NCBI RefSeq assembly: GCF_027988105.1
Contig: NZ_JAQJZJ010000001.1
Location: 682,001-746,000 of the forward strand
From: Pseudomonas aestuarii
Lineage (GTDB): Bacteria > Pseudomonadota > Gammaproteobacteria > Pseudomonadales > Pseudomonadaceae
DNA length: 64,000 nt
Reading direction: 5' to 3'
The translations under genes and the position numbers were made by a program. A model generated the notes under the pieces. That model ran no database searches, had not been told where the DNA came from, and saw only the letters and a program-made list of their open reading frames with translations. Below are positions 1-8,763 of the stretch, piece by piece. Positions within the stretch are counted from its first letter, which is position 1; each line of letters starts with the position of its first letter.

Positions 1-180
1 GATGCCGATCAAGCCTACCTCGCCAGCCGAGAAGAGCTTAAAGGCGACCTGTTGGTGAAGTTGGGTCGTAGCGATGAGGCCTATGCCGCCTATGTAAAAG
101 CCAAGGCGGCGCTGGCCGAAGACGCTGCAGTAGGTGGCTTGCAATTGAAGCTCGACGATTTGGCCAAAGGGGATGCGTGA
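1..180 (+). CDS. yfgM: YfgM-family tetratricopeptide protein, C-terminal end only
   Basis: The window opens inside a reading frame (frame 1) that ends at TGA 178-180. The 59 visible residues are Ala/Leu/Lys-rich and helical, with a TPR-like stretch (GDLLVKLGRSDEAYAAYVKA) and the end LDDLAKGDA. In gammaproteobacteria the gene directly upstream of bamB and der encodes YfgM, an inner-membrane-anchored periplasmic TPR protein linked to the SecYEG translocon and periplasmic chaperones. The identification rests on this position plus the TPR-like tail. The stop lies just before the bamB start, and the GTG/ATG options of bamB touch it, which suggests translational coupling. The 5' part is outside the window. 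Confidence 0.75.
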   Translation, partial: DADQAYLASREELKGDLLVKLGRSDEAYAAYVKAKAALAEDAAVGGLQLKLDDLAKGDA

Positions 181-184
181 CGTG

Positions 185-1324
185 ATGCGTTGGAAGAATG
201 CCGCACTGCTGGCCCTGGCCGTTCTGGCCGTAGGTTGCAGCAGCAACAGTAAAAAGGAATTGCCGCCTGCCGATCTGCCTGACTTCGAAGAAGAAGTCGT
301 GCTGCAGAAGGAGTGGAGCCGTTCGATCGGTGAAGGCCAGGGTAAAACCTTCAACATGCTGGTACCCGCTGTCGAGGGTGACAGCATTTATGCGGCCGAT
401 GTCGAGGGCCTGGTCATGGCGCTCGACCGCATGACCGGTAAGGTGATCTGGAAACAAGACCTGGATCTGCCGGTTTCGGGTGCCGTGGGCGCCGGTTACG
501 GCCTGGTGGTGCTTGGCACACTGAAGGGTGAGATCATTGCCCTTGATGCCAGCTCCGGTGAGGAAAAGTGGCGCGCACAAGTGGCCAGTGAGGTGCTCGC
601 GGCTCCGGCAGTCAATGGCGACATCGTGCTGGTGCAAACTCAAGATGATAGTCTGGTTGCCCTGGATGCTGACACCGGCAGCCAGCGCTGGATCTTTGAA
701 AACACCCCGGCAGTTCTGACCCTGCGCGGCACCGGTAGCCCGGTACTGACCAATCGTCTGGCCATTGCCGGCCTGTCCAGCGGCAAGGTGATCGCCCTCG
801 ATGCCCAGCGCGGTATTCCAGTGTGGGAGCAGCGTGTGGCGATTCCGCAAGGGCGCTCCGAGCTTGAACGCGTGGTGGACATCGACGGCGGCCTGCTGCT
901 TTCGGGTGGCAAGCTGTATGTCGTCAGCTACCAGGGCCGTGTGGCTGCGCTGGATTTGGAAAGCGGGCGGGTGCTGTGGCAGCGCGAAGCCTCCAGTTCG
1001 GTCGGCGTCGCCCAGGGTTTCGGCAACGTCTATGTCAGCCTGGCCAATGGTACGGTCGAGGGCATCGACGAGCGTTCCTCCTCGGCGCTGTGGAGCAACG
1101 ATGCACTGGCGCGTCGCCAATTGTCGGCGCCGGAAGTGTTTTCCAGCTATATCGCCTTCGGCGATCTGGAAGGTTACCTGCACCTGATCAGCCAGGTGGA
1201 TGGGCGTTTTGTCGGGCGTGCGCGCATTGATAGCGATGGCTTGCGTGCCCGTCCACTGGTGGTCGGGGCCTGGCTGTATGCGTTCGGCAACGGTGGCAAA
1301 CTGGTCGCACTGACCGTCAAGTGA
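185..1324 (+). CDS. bamB: Outer membrane protein assembly factor BamB (lipoprotein)
   Basis: The protein has 379 residues from ATG 185; an in-frame ATG at 173 would overlap yfgM and add four residues. It begins with a lipoprotein signal (MRWKNAALLALAVLAVGCSS) whose lipobox ends in Cys, so it should be acylated and held at the outer membrane. The rest is a series of PQQ-like beta-propeller repeats, visible as recurring IxALDxxxGxxxW units (for example ALDRMTGKVIWKQ and ALDASSGEEKWRA). BamB is an accessory lipoprotein of the BAM complex that inserts beta-barrel proteins. Its place between yfgM and der is the conserved arrangement. I chose 185 because it gives a canonical lipoprotein signal. Confidence 0.95.
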   Translation: MRWKNAALLALAVLAVGCSSNSKKELPPADLPDFEEEVVLQKEWSRSIGEGQGKTFNMLVPAVEGDSIYAADVEGLVMALDRMTGKVIWKQDLDLPVSGAVGAGYGLVVLGTLKGEIIALDASSGEEKWRAQVASEVLAAPAVNGDIVLVQTQDDSLVALDADTGSQRWIFENTPAVLTLRGTGSPVLTNRLAIAGLSSGKVIALDAQRGIPVWEQRVAIPQGRSELERVVDIDGGLLLSGGKLYVVSYQGRVAALDLESGRVLWQREASSSVGVAQGFGNVYVSLANGTVEGIDERSSSALWSNDALARRQLSAPEVFSSYIAFGDLEGYLHLISQVDGRFVGRARIDSDGLRARPLVVGAWLYAFGNGGKLVALTVK

Positions 1325-1396
1325 GCCACTGCTAACGGGCTTGGCTATGCTGCACGGCAATGCCGTGCTGCTGGCCGTTTGGCCCTGTAAATTCCG

Positions 1397-1427
1397 GCCG
1401 CTGCCCATGCAGCGGCTTTTGTATTTT
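1397..1427 (+). terminator. Rho-independent terminator after bamB
   Basis: Eight-base perfect stem GCCGCTGC (1397-1404) with GCAGCGGC (1409-1416), a four-base loop, then TTTTGTATTTTTT. A second short hairpin (GCACGG/CCGTGC, 1352-1368) precedes it. This is a strong terminator between bamB and der, so der probably also has a promoter of its own. Confidence 0.85.
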
Positions 1428-1452
1428 TTGAAATAACGAAGTGGAGAGCCTA

Positions 1453-2925
1453 ATGGTTCCCGTAATTGCCCTGGTGGGCCGCCCTAACGTCGGCAAGTCC
1501 ACCCTATTCAACCGCTTGACCAAAAGCCGCGACGCGATTGTCGGCGACCTGTCCGGTCTGACCCGTGATCGCCAATACGGCGAGGCCAAGTGGCAGGGGC
1601 GAACCTATATCGTCATCGACACCGGTGGTATTTCCGGTGATGAAGAAGGTATCGACGCGAAGATGGCCGAGCAGTCGCTGCAGGCCATCGAAGAGGCCGA
1701 TGCCGTGTTGTTTATGGTGGATGCCCGCGCCGGGTTGTCGGCGTCCGACCAGATGATTGGCGAGCACCTGCGTCGACGCAACAAGCGCAGCTTCCTGGTG
1801 ATCAACAAGGTCGACAACATTGACGCCGACCTGGCCCGCGCCGAGTTTGCGACGATGGGTATGGGCGAGTCCCTGGCGATTGCCGGCGCCCACGGCCGTG
1901 GCATCACCCAGATGCTCGAAGCCGTGCTGGGTTCCTTTCCCAAGGATGCCACCGAGCTGCCGGAAGGCGAGGAAGAAGAAGTCGTGCTGGAAGGCCAGGA
2001 GGCCAAGCGCATTCCCGGTCCGAGCGAGAAGGACGGCATCAAGCTGGCGATCATCGGCCGACCCAACGTCGGCAAGTCGACCCTGGTCAACCGCATGCTT
2101 GGCGAAGATCGGGTCATCGTTTTCGACCAGGCCGGCACCACCCGCGACAGCATCTATATCCCGTTCGAGCGCGACGATGAGAAGTACACCCTGATCGACA
2201 CCGCCGGCGTGCGTCGTCGAGGCAAGATCTTCGAGGCGGTGGAAAAGTTCTCGGTGGTCAAGACCCTGCAGGCGATTCAGGACTCCAACGTGGTGGTGTT
2301 CGTCATGGATGCCCGCGAAGGGGTGGTCGATCACGACCTCAACCTGCTCGGCTTCGTTCTGGAAAGCGGTCGTGCCCTGGTTATCGCCCTGAACAAATGG
2401 GATGGCATGGACCCCAGCGAGCGCGACTATGTGAAGGTCGAGTTGCAGCGTCGGTTGTTCTTCGTCGACTTCGCCGATATTCACTTTATCTCGGCCTTGC
2501 ACGGCACCGGTGTCGGTCATCTGTACAAGTCGGTGCAGGACTCGTTCAAGTCGGCGATTACTCGCTGGCCGACCAACCGCCTGACCCAGATTCTCGAAGA
2601 TGCGGTCGGCGATCATGCGCCGCCAATGGTCAGGAACCGCCGGATCAAGCTGCGCTACGCTCACCTCGGGGGGGCCAACCCGCCGCTGATCGTGATCCAC
2701 GGCAACCAGGTCGATGCGGTGCCCAAGTCCTATGTGCGCTACCTGGAGAACACCTACCGGCGCGTGCTCAAGTTGGTCGGCACGCCGATCCGCATCGAGT
2801 TCAAGGGTGGCGAAAACCCTTACGAGGGTAACAAGAACACCCTCACCGACCGCCAGGTGAACAAGAAGCGCCGCATGATGACCCACCACAAGAAGGCCGA
2901 GAAGAAGCGCAAGGACAAGCGCTAG
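1453..2925 (+). CDS. der: Ribosome-assembly GTPase Der (EngA)
   Basis: The 490-residue protein has the two tandem GTPase domains that define Der. The first P-loop GRPNVGKS is at residues 9-16 with a DTGG switch; the second GRPNVGKS is near residues 202-209 with [14 protein letters not shown] and NKWD supply the guanine-specificity motifs. A KH-like domain and a very basic tail rich in Lys/Arg follow. Der acts in maturation of the 50S subunit. I chose ATG 1453 because GGAG lies seven bases upstream and the protein then begins directly with the first G domain; the in-frame GTG at 1441 overlaps that site. A terminator follows at 2947-2969. Confidence 0.97.
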   Translation: MVPVIALVGRPNVGKSTLFNRLTKSRDAIVGDLSGLTRDRQYGEAKWQGRTYIVIDTGGISGDEEGIDAKMAEQSLQAIEEADAVLFMVDARAGLSASDQMIGEHLRRRNKRSFLVINKVDNIDADLARAEFATMGMGESLAIAGAHGRGITQMLEAVLGSFPKDATELPEGEEEEVVLEGQEAKRIPGPSEKDGIKLAIIGRPNVGKSTLVNRMLGEDRVIVFDQAGTTRDSIYIPFERDDEKYTLIDTAGVRRRGKIFEAVEKFSVVKTLQAIQDSNVVVFVMDAREGVVDHDLNLLGFVLESGRALVIALNKWDGMDPSERDYVKVELQRRLFFVDFADIHFISALHGTGVGHLYKSVQDSFKSAITRWPTNRLTQILEDAVGDHAPPMVRNRRIKLRYAHLGGANPPLIVIHGNQVDAVPKSYVRYLENTYRRVLKLVGTPIRIEFKGGENPYEGNKNTLTDRQVNKKRRMMTHHKKAEKKRKDKR

Positions 2926-2946
2926 GCTTGAGCCCGATCGCTCTAT

Positions 2947-2969
2947 AAAGGCACCTGCGGGTGCCTTTT
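2947..2969 (+). terminator. Rho-independent terminator after der
   Basis: Stem AAAGGCAC / GTGCCTTTT with a six-base loop, 22 bases after the der stop. It ends the der transcript. Confidence 0.85.
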
Positions 2970-3011
2970 GCGTCTCTGGGGGATCGGCTATCCTGTGCTA
3001 TCAACAGTGGC

Positions 3012-3067
3012 GTAGGGCGGGTGCAACCCGCCAGCTTGGGATCTTTGGCGGGTTGCGCCCGCCCTAC
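3012..3067. repeat. Dispersed palindromic element (GTAGGGCGGG type)
   Basis: The left arm starts GTAGGGCGGGTGCAACCCGCC and the right arm ends CGCCCGCCCTAC; they are inverted copies separated by about 12 bases. Similar GTAG...CTAC palindromes occur at 58905-59006 and 62004-62104 in this window. The element lies between the der terminator and the ybdL start (3079), so it is probably in the ybdL promoter or leader. Confidence 0.75.
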
Positions 3068-3078
3068 GGAATATAGCG

Positions 3079-4227
3079 ATGCTTATCAGCAAACTGCCGA
3101 ATGTCGGCACCACCATCTTCACTCGCATGTCGCAGCTTGCCGTGGCAACCGGCGCACTCAACCTGTCCCAAGGCTTTCCCGACTTCGATGGCCCGCAGGC
3201 CTTGCGCGAGGCGGTCGGCCGGCACATAGCCGCCGGGCATAACCAGTACGCGCCTATGACCGGGTTGCCGGCGTTGCGCGACCAGGTGGCGGCAAAGATC
3301 GCGCGCAGCTATGGCCGCCCAGTCGATGCCGATACCGAAGTCACCATTACCCCGGGGGCCACCCAGGGGATCTTCTGTGCGATCCAGGCGCTGATTCATC
3401 CGGGTGATGAAGTGATAGTGTTCGATCCCTGCTACGACAGCTACGAACCCTCGGTTGAGCTGGCTGGCGGGCGCTGCGTGCATGTGCCGCTGGCCTTGCC
3501 CGACTTTGCCATCGATTGGCAGGCCTTGAGCGATGCCCTGAGCGACAAGACCCGCCTGATCATCCTCAACAGTCCGCACAACCCCAGTGGCGCGTTGATC
3601 TCGCGGGCCGAGCTGGATCAGTTGGCGGCGCTGATCCGTGGGCGCGACATCTACCTGATCAGTGACGAGGTCTATGAGCACCTGGTGTTCGACGGGGTCG
3701 GGCATGCCAGCGTGCTGGCCCACGAAGAGCTGTACCAGCGCGCCTTGGTGGTCAGCTCGTTTGGCAAGACCTATCACGTCACGGGCTGGAAGACCGGCTA
3801 TGTGGTGGCGCCGCCGGCCTTGAGCGCCGAGCTGCGCAAGGTCCACCAGTACGTCAGCTTCTGCGGCGTCACCCCGCTGCAGTGGGCGCTGGCCGACTTC
3901 ATGGCCGAGCATCCGGAGCATGTCGAGGCGCTGCCGGCGTTCTATCAAGCCAAACGCGACCTGTTCTGCGACCTGCTCGGCGACTCGCGCTTCAGTTTCA
4001 GCCGCGCCGCCGGCACATATTTTCAGCTGGCCGATTATTCGACTATTCGCGATGACCTGGATGATCTGGCGATGGCCGAGTGGTTGACCCGCGAGCATGG
4101 GGTGGCGGCCATTCCGGTGTCGGTGTTCTACCAGCAACCGCCGAAGGGCCTGCGCCTGCTGCGTTTCTGCTTCGCCAAGCGTGAGGAGACCCTGCGCCAG
4201 GCCGCGGAGAAACTATGCGCGATATAA
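3079..4227 (+). CDS. ybdL: PLP-dependent aminotransferase, YbdL (methionine/glutamine transaminase) type
   Basis: The 382-residue class I/II aminotransferase of fold type I has NSPHNPSG, the cofactor-contacting SDEVYE (Asp196) and the PLP lysine in SSFGKTYH (Lys230). The start (MLISKLPNVGTTIFTRMSQL) and whole length match the YbdL group, which prefers methionine and other sulfur or aromatic amino acids with 2-oxo-acid acceptors. The gene overlaps the following omega-amidase gene by 13 bases. That pairing suggests use of glutamine as amino donor, with the amidase pulling the reaction forward. The substrate is inferred from the family and context. Confidence 0.85.
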   Translation: MLISKLPNVGTTIFTRMSQLAVATGALNLSQGFPDFDGPQALREAVGRHIAAGHNQYAPMTGLPALRDQVAAKIARSYGRPVDADTEVTITPGATQGIFCAIQALIHPGDEVIVFDPCYDSYEPSVELAGGRCVHVPLALPDFAIDWQALSDALSDKTRLIILNSPHNPSGALISRAELDQLAALIRGRDIYLISDEVYEHLVFDGVGHASVLAHEELYQRALVVSSFGKTYHVTGWKTGYVVAPPALSAELRKVHQYVSFCGVTPLQWALADFMAEHPEHVEALPAFYQAKRDLFCDLLGDSRFSFSRAAGTYFQLADYSTIRDDLDDLAMAEWLTREHGVAAIPVSVFYQQPPKGLRLLRFCFAKREETLRQAAEKLCAI

Positions 4228-5006
4228 ACGCATTGCCCGACCTTGAACTGGCGCTGATCCAGACCGAACTGGCCTGGCAGGACCCTGCAGCCAATCGCCG
4301 ACATTTTCAGGCTTTGCTGGAGCAGGCCCGCGGCGCCGACCTGATCGTGCTACCCGAGATGTTCAGCACTGGTTTCTCCATGGATTCGGCGGCCCTGGCC
4401 GAGCCGGAGAATGGCCCAACCAGCCAGTGGCTGCTGGAGCAGGCCGCGCGGCTGCAGGCGGTGATCTGCGGCAGCCTGATCACCCAGGCGGCCGATGGCA
4501 GTTACCGCAACCGTCTGCTCTGGGCGCGTCCAGACGGCTCGCTGGCCCACTACGACAAGCGTCACCTGTTCCGCATGGCCGGCGAGCACAAGCATTACGC
4601 CGCCGGTGAGGAGCAGGTGCTGCTGGAGCTCAAGGGCTGGCGGATTCGCCCGCTGATCTGCTATGACCTGCGTTTCCCGGTCTGGAGCCGCGACCCGCAC
4701 GCCACCGACCTGCTGCTGTATACCGCCAACTGGCCGGCGGCACGGCGTCAGCACTGGAACCGTTTGCTACCGGCGCGGGCGATCGAAAACCTCTGTTATG
4801 TGGCGGCGGTGAATCGCATTGGTCAGGACGGTAAGGGCCATGCCTACAGTGGCGATAGCCAGGTGCTGGATTTCCAGGGTGAGACCCTGCTCGATGCGGT
4901 CGCTGCCGATGGCGTGTTTCGGCTGAGTCTCAAGGCCGCCGAGCTGGCGGCCTACCGGGAGCGCTTCCCGGCCTATCGGGACGCCGATGGGTTCAGCCTG
5001 CTGTGA
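4215..5006 (+). CDS. yafV: Nitrilase-superfamily omega-amidase, YafV type
   Basis: This 263-residue carbon-nitrogen hydrolase has the Glu-Lys-Cys triad: Glu48 (VLPEMFSTG), Lys115 (HYDKRHLF) and Cys149 (LICYDLRFP). It resembles bacterial YafV and mammalian Nit2, which hydrolyse 2-oxoglutaramate or 2-oxosuccinamate to the dicarboxylate plus ammonia. The start codon lies inside the end of ybdL, so the two are co-translated. Together they would form a glutamine transaminase/omega-amidase route, known to help regenerate methionine from its keto acid. The reaction is known for the family; the joint role here is inference. Confidence 0.85.
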   Translation: MRDINALPDLELALIQTELAWQDPAANRRHFQALLEQARGADLIVLPEMFSTGFSMDSAALAEPENGPTSQWLLEQAARLQAVICGSLITQAADGSYRNRLLWARPDGSLAHYDKRHLFRMAGEHKHYAAGEEQVLLELKGWRIRPLICYDLRFPVWSRDPHATDLLLYTANWPAARRQHWNRLLPARAIENLCYVAAVNRIGQDGKGHAYSGDSQVLDFQGETLLDAVAADGVFRLSLKAAELAAYRERFPAYRDADGFSLL

Positions 5007-5039
5007 GCCAATGACTGCTACTGGGTCAGGTAGTGGTAA

Positions 5040-5429
5040 GGGCGGAATCTTCTCGCCGAGCTGCTGCGGGTGGCGGCCGTCGATCCGCAGCTGGCGGGTC
5101 AGGAGGTCCTGGCCCTGGATGTCGCCACTTCCAACCTGCGAGGCATGCTCGAACAATTGGCCACCGTCCTTGGCGTCAGCGCACCGCGCCGGCATGTGCC
5201 GCTGCCGCTGTTGCGCTGGTTACTGAAGATTCCAGGTGCGCCCGGGCTCTTGCACAGCGAGCCGGAGTCGCTGGATTTTAACCAGACCATGCGCTTCGAT
5301 ACTGCTGCGACCCAGGCGCTGGCGCGGCGCCATCAACTGGTGTGGCCGGAGATTACCCAGGCCTTGCAGGCCACCGCGCATTATCTGGCAGCCCAGCAGC
5401 GCCCCCGCGGCAGGGCGGGGGCCGGCTGA
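5040..5429 (+). pseudogene. 5'-deleted remnant of an NAD-dependent epimerase/SDR-like protein
   Basis: An open frame follows a TAA at 5037-5039 and runs to TGA 5427-5429. The first residues (LLAELLRVAAVDPQLAGQEV) look like the middle of a protein, and neither a plausible start nor a ribosome-binding site is present; the first start-like codon is GTG 5070. The text (EVLALDVATSNLRGMLEQLA, then PESLDFNQTMRFDT) resembles the C-terminal part of epimerase/NmrA-like SDR proteins. The Rossmann half is missing, with only about 33 bases left after yafV. I infer a deletion that removed the N-terminal two thirds. It stops two bases from the convergent leuA stop. The family assignment is tentative. Confidence 0.55.
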
Positions 5430-5430
5430 C

Positions 5431-7101
5431 TCAGGCCGCCTGTTCGGCCGCCTGGCCGAGGGCGCGGTTGAGCGCGCTGAACAGGGCGCGGAAGCTTGCC
5501 GTGGTCAGGTTCTCGTCGATGCCGACGCCATGCAGCGCCCGCCCGCCGTTGACCCGCAGTTCGATGTAGGCGGCGGCCTTGGCGTTGGTGCCGGCACCGA
5601 TGGCGTGCTCGCTGTAGTCCATGATCTCCACGGTCACCGGCAAGCCGGCGACCAGGGCTTCCAGCGGGCCCTTGCCGATGCCGCGCCAGTGCTGGGTCTC
5701 TCCCTTGCTGGTGACTTGCACATCCACCGCGCTGGTGCCGTTTTCCTCCTGCAGGCGATGGCCCTGAAGCGCATACGGGGTCATGGCTTGCAGGTATTCG
5801 CGGTCGAGCAGCTGGTGAATCTGCCCGGCGCTCATTTCCAGGCCCAAGCGGTCGGTTTCCTTCTGCACCACCTGACTGAACTCGATCTGCATGCGTCGCG
5901 GCAGGCAGATGCCGTATTCCTGTTCCAGCAGGAAGGTGATGCCGCCCTTGCCGGACTGGCTGTTGACCCGAATGACGGCTTCATAATCGCGGCCGATATC
6001 GGCCGGGTCGATCGGCAGGTAGGGCACCTCCCAGATGCCGTCCGGGTCCTGCTGGGCGAAGCCCTTGCGGATCGCATCCTGGTGCGAGCCGGAAAACGCG
6101 GTATGCACCAGGTCGCCGACATAGGGGTGGCGCGGGTGCACCGGGATCTGGTTGCACTCCTCGACCACCTTGCGCACGTTGTCGATGTCGGAGAAGTCCA
6201 GGCCCGGGTGGATGCCCTGGGTATAGAGGTTCAGCGCCAGGTTGACCAGGTCGACGTTGCCGGTGCGCTCGCCGTTGCCGAACAGGCAACCTTCGACGCG
6301 ATCGGCGCCGGCCATCAGGCCCAGCTCGCTGGCGGCCACGCCGGTGCCGCGGTCGTTGTGGGTGTGCAGGCTGATCAGCACGCTGTCGCGGCGGCTGATA
6401 TGGCGGCCGAACCATTCGATCTGGTCGGCGTAGACATTCGGCGTGGCCACTTCCACGGTCGCCGGCAGGTTGAGGATCGCCTTGTTGTCCGGGGTCGGTT
6501 GCCAGACGTCGAGCACTGCATCGCAGACCTGCACGGCGAACGCCAGTTCGGTGGAGGTGAAGATCTCCGGCGAGTACTGAAAGGTCCAGCGGGTGTCCGG
6601 CTGCCGAGCGGCCAGGTCCTTGATGATCTGCGCGGCATTCACCGCGATGTTCACCACGCCGGCCTGGTCCTGGTTGAAGACGATGCGGCGGAAGCTCGGT
6701 GCGGTGGCGTTATAGACGTGAACGATGGCCTGCTTGGCGCCGACCAGGGATTCGAAGGTGCGGGTGATCAGGTCTTCGCGGGCCTGGGTCAGCACCTGGA
6801 TCGTGGTGTCCTCGGGGATATGGCCACCTTCGATCAGTTCGCGGACGAAGTCGAAGTCGGTCTGCGAGGCGGAGGGGAAGCCCACCTCGATCTGCTTGAC
6901 GCCGACCTGCACCAGGGTCTTGAAGAAACGCATCTTCTTCGCCGCATCCATCGGCTCGATCAGCGACTGGTTGCCGTCGCGCAGGTCCGAGCTGCACCAG
7001 ATCGGCACCTCGGTGATGGTCTTCGACGGCCAGGTGCGATCCGGCAGGTCGATGGCTGGGAAGGCGCGGTACTTGCTGGACGGGTCTTTGAGCATGCTCA
7101 T
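5431..7101 (-). CDS. leuA: 2-isopropylmalate synthase
   Basis: The 556-residue protein is the long form of LeuA. It condenses acetyl-CoA with 2-oxoisovalerate, the first committed step to leucine. The N-terminal TIM barrel has [11 protein letters not shown] with the metal-binding Asp, [13 protein letters not shown], and [10 protein letters not shown] with metal-binding His residues. The C-terminal LeuA regulatory domain carries feedback inhibition by leucine. ATG 7101 is preceded by AAGGA at proper spacing; a second ATG lies two codons in. A 25-codon Leu-rich ORF lies 69 bases upstream and may control the gene by attenuation. Confidence 0.97.
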   Translation of the reverse strand: MSMLKDPSSKYRAFPAIDLPDRTWPSKTITEVPIWCSSDLRDGNQSLIEPMDAAKKMRFFKTLVQVGVKQIEVGFPSASQTDFDFVRELIEGGHIPEDTTIQVLTQAREDLITRTFESLVGAKQAIVHVYNATAPSFRRIVFNQDQAGVVNIAVNAAQIIKDLAARQPDTRWTFQYSPEIFTSTELAFAVQVCDAVLDVWQPTPDNKAILNLPATVEVATPNVYADQIEWFGRHISRRDSVLISLHTHNDRGTGVAASELGLMAGADRVEGCLFGNGERTGNVDLVNLALNLYTQGIHPGLDFSDIDNVRKVVEECNQIPVHPRHPYVGDLVHTAFSGSHQDAIRKGFAQQDPDGIWEVPYLPIDPADIGRDYEAVIRVNSQSGKGGITFLLEQEYGICLPRRMQIEFSQVVQKETDRLGLEMSAGQIHQLLDREYLQAMTPYALQGHRLQEENGTSAVDVQVTSKGETQHWRGIGKGPLEALVAGLPVTVEIMDYSEHAIGAGTNAKAAAYIELRVNGGRALHGVGIDENLTTASFRALFSALNRALGQAAEQAA

Positions 7102-7170
7102 GAGGTAATCCTTTTGACAGCGGCCGGAGAGGGTGGCCAGGCGTAGTCGAGGTGGTTGCGGCGCTTCGGT

Positions 7171-7248
7171 TCAGTCACGCAGTCGCTGGCTGACCAGGCA
7201 GAGGGTGGCAAGTTGCCGCAGCAGAATCAGGGTGTGGGAAGCGTTCAT
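7171..7248 (-). CDS. Putative leuA leader peptide (25 aa, leucine-rich)
   Basis: A short ORF from ATG 7248 to TGA 7171-7173 encodes 25 residues, beginning MNASHTLILLRQLATL and ending VSQRLRD. Seven of 25 residues are leucine, encoded by CTG five times, CTT once and CTC once. It lies 69 bases upstream of leuA on the same strand. A leucine-rich leader before leuA is the expected layout for attenuation, where ribosome stalling on Leu codons changes downstream RNA folding. I see only a weak GGCC/GGCC hairpin and no U tract between it and leuA, so a translational or non-canonical mechanism is possible. The ribosome-binding site is weak. Confidence 0.55.
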   Translation of the reverse strand: MNASHTLILLRQLATLCLVSQRLRD

Positions 7249-7415
7249 GGCGTCAACCCTATCCGGGGCGCTTAAAGCTGGCAAGCGTTGCAAGAAAATT
7301 GGTGATTTCGGTCGGCTACGTGTTTTATGCGCATTTTTATTGCGTGGAGGCGGGCGGCACTGCTCGCCGATTGTGCAGTGCTTCCCCCCCCGGTCAGCCG
7401 CGCGGCCTGGCCGTA

Positions 7416-8672
7416 TCAGTGCGCCGTTTGCGCGGCTCGGCTGCGTCCCAGTTCGCGCATGTCCGCGCCACTGGGGTGTTGGAACACGCGCAGGCCGAAC
7501 TCGGGGAGGATCGCCAGCAGGTGGTCGAAGATATCCGACTGGATGCTCTCGTAGCTGCCCCAGGCGATGGTGTTGGTGAAGCAATAGAGTTCCAGCGGCA
7601 GGCCGTCGGCCGTCGGACTGAGTTGGCGCACCAGTTGGGTCATGTCCTGGTTAAGCTGCGGGTGCTGGCGCAGGTAAAATTCCACGTAGGCGCGGAAGGT
7701 GCCGATATTGGTGATGCGCCGGGTGTTGGCCGGTTCCTGGGCATCTTCGGCCAGCGCGCCGTTCCAGCTGAGCAGTTCGCTCTGCTTGAGCTTGAGGTAT
7801 TGCCTGAGCAGGCTGACGCGTTGCAGGCGGACAATGGCCTCGGCGCCGAGGAAGCCGATGCTGGTCTGGTCGAGGTACAGGCTGCGCTTGATCCGCCGAC
7901 CGCCGCACTCCTGCATGCCGCGCCAGTTCTTGAACGGGTCGCTGATGAAGCGCTTGGTCGGGATGCTGCTGATGGTCTTGTCCCAGTTCTGCACCTTGAC
8001 CGTGTGCAGGGCGATGTCGATCACGTCGCCATCGGCATTCAGTTGTGGCATTTCTATCCAGTCGCCGACGCGGATGATGTCGCTGGAGGTGATCTGCACG
8101 CTGGCCACCAGCGACAGCAAGGTGTCCTGGAAGATCAACATCAATACCGCGGCCATGGCGCCGAGGCCGGATAGCAGGATCAGCGGCGAGCGGTCGAGCA
8201 GGGTGGCGACCATGAGGATCGCCGCCACCGCGAACCCCGCAATCTTCAGCACCTGCAGGTAGCCCTTGATCGGCCGCAGGTGGGCATCGTGGCGCAGGTG
8301 GTAGAGCATGTTGGCAATATCCAACAGGGTGCTCAGGGCCAGGGCGACGGTCAGCACGATAAAGGCGCTGCAGACGTTGCGTGTCACGGTCACCAGGGCG
8401 TCTGGCAGATGCGGTAGCAGGCCGACGCCGGTGGAGAGAATCAGCGCCGGCACTATATTGGCCAGGCGCTTGATCAGTTGGTTATCGAGGTCCTGTGCAT
8501 TGCGCCCCAGGGTGGTCGCGTCGATCAGGCGGCACAGGGCGCGCACCAGGATGCGTTTGACCAGCCAGTTGGATAGCCAGGCGGCGATGATCAGCAGTGC
8601 GCAGAAGGTCAGGGTTTGCAGCTCTGGGTGGGTGTTCAGCCACTCGAGCCAGCCGTTGAATGGGTTAGGCAT
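7416..8672 (-). CDS. ybdG: Small-conductance mechanosensitive channel, YbdG (MscM) type
   Basis: A 418-residue inner-membrane protein of the MscS superfamily. About five hydrophobic segments occupy residues 20-190, starting with LTFCALLIIAAWLSNWLVKR. The MscS pore/beta-domain region follows (LMLIFQDTLLSLVASVQITS, then IRVGDWIEMP). The C-terminal cytoplasmic portion contains ISSIPTKRFISDPFKNWRGM, characteristic of the YbdG subgroup rather than MscS itself. Length matches E. coli YbdG (about 415 residues). These channels release solutes during hypo-osmotic shock. CGGAG precedes ATG 8672. The gene stands between an isochorismatase-fold gene and the leuA leader, all on the minus strand. Confidence 0.88.
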   Translation of the reverse strand: MPNPFNGWLEWLNTHPELQTLTFCALLIIAAWLSNWLVKRILVRALCRLIDATTLGRNAQDLDNQLIKRLANIVPALILSTGVGLLPHLPDALVTVTRNVCSAFIVLTVALALSTLLDIANMLYHLRHDAHLRPIKGYLQVLKIAGFAVAAILMVATLLDRSPLILLSGLGAMAAVLMLIFQDTLLSLVASVQITSSDIIRVGDWIEMPQLNADGDVIDIALHTVKVQNWDKTISSIPTKRFISDPFKNWRGMQECGGRRIKRSLYLDQTSIGFLGAEAIVRLQRVSLLRQYLKLKQSELLSWNGALAEDAQEPANTRRITNIGTFRAYVEFYLRQHPQLNQDMTQLVRQLSPTADGLPLELYCFTNTIAWGSYESIQSDIFDHLLAILPEFGLRVFQHPSGADMRELGRSRAAQTAH

Positions 8673-8763
8673 GTTTCAACTCCGGGTTGCATGGGGGCGG
8701 GCGGCATGCGGCTGTGCATGCCTGGCAGTCCGCGGTGTTCAGGGGGCAGGGGATGGCGCGCGT

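Noticed and set aside
5236-7146. A 636-codon plus-strand frame covering leuA
   Set aside because: It is the complement of the clear LeuA coding sequence and encodes no known family.
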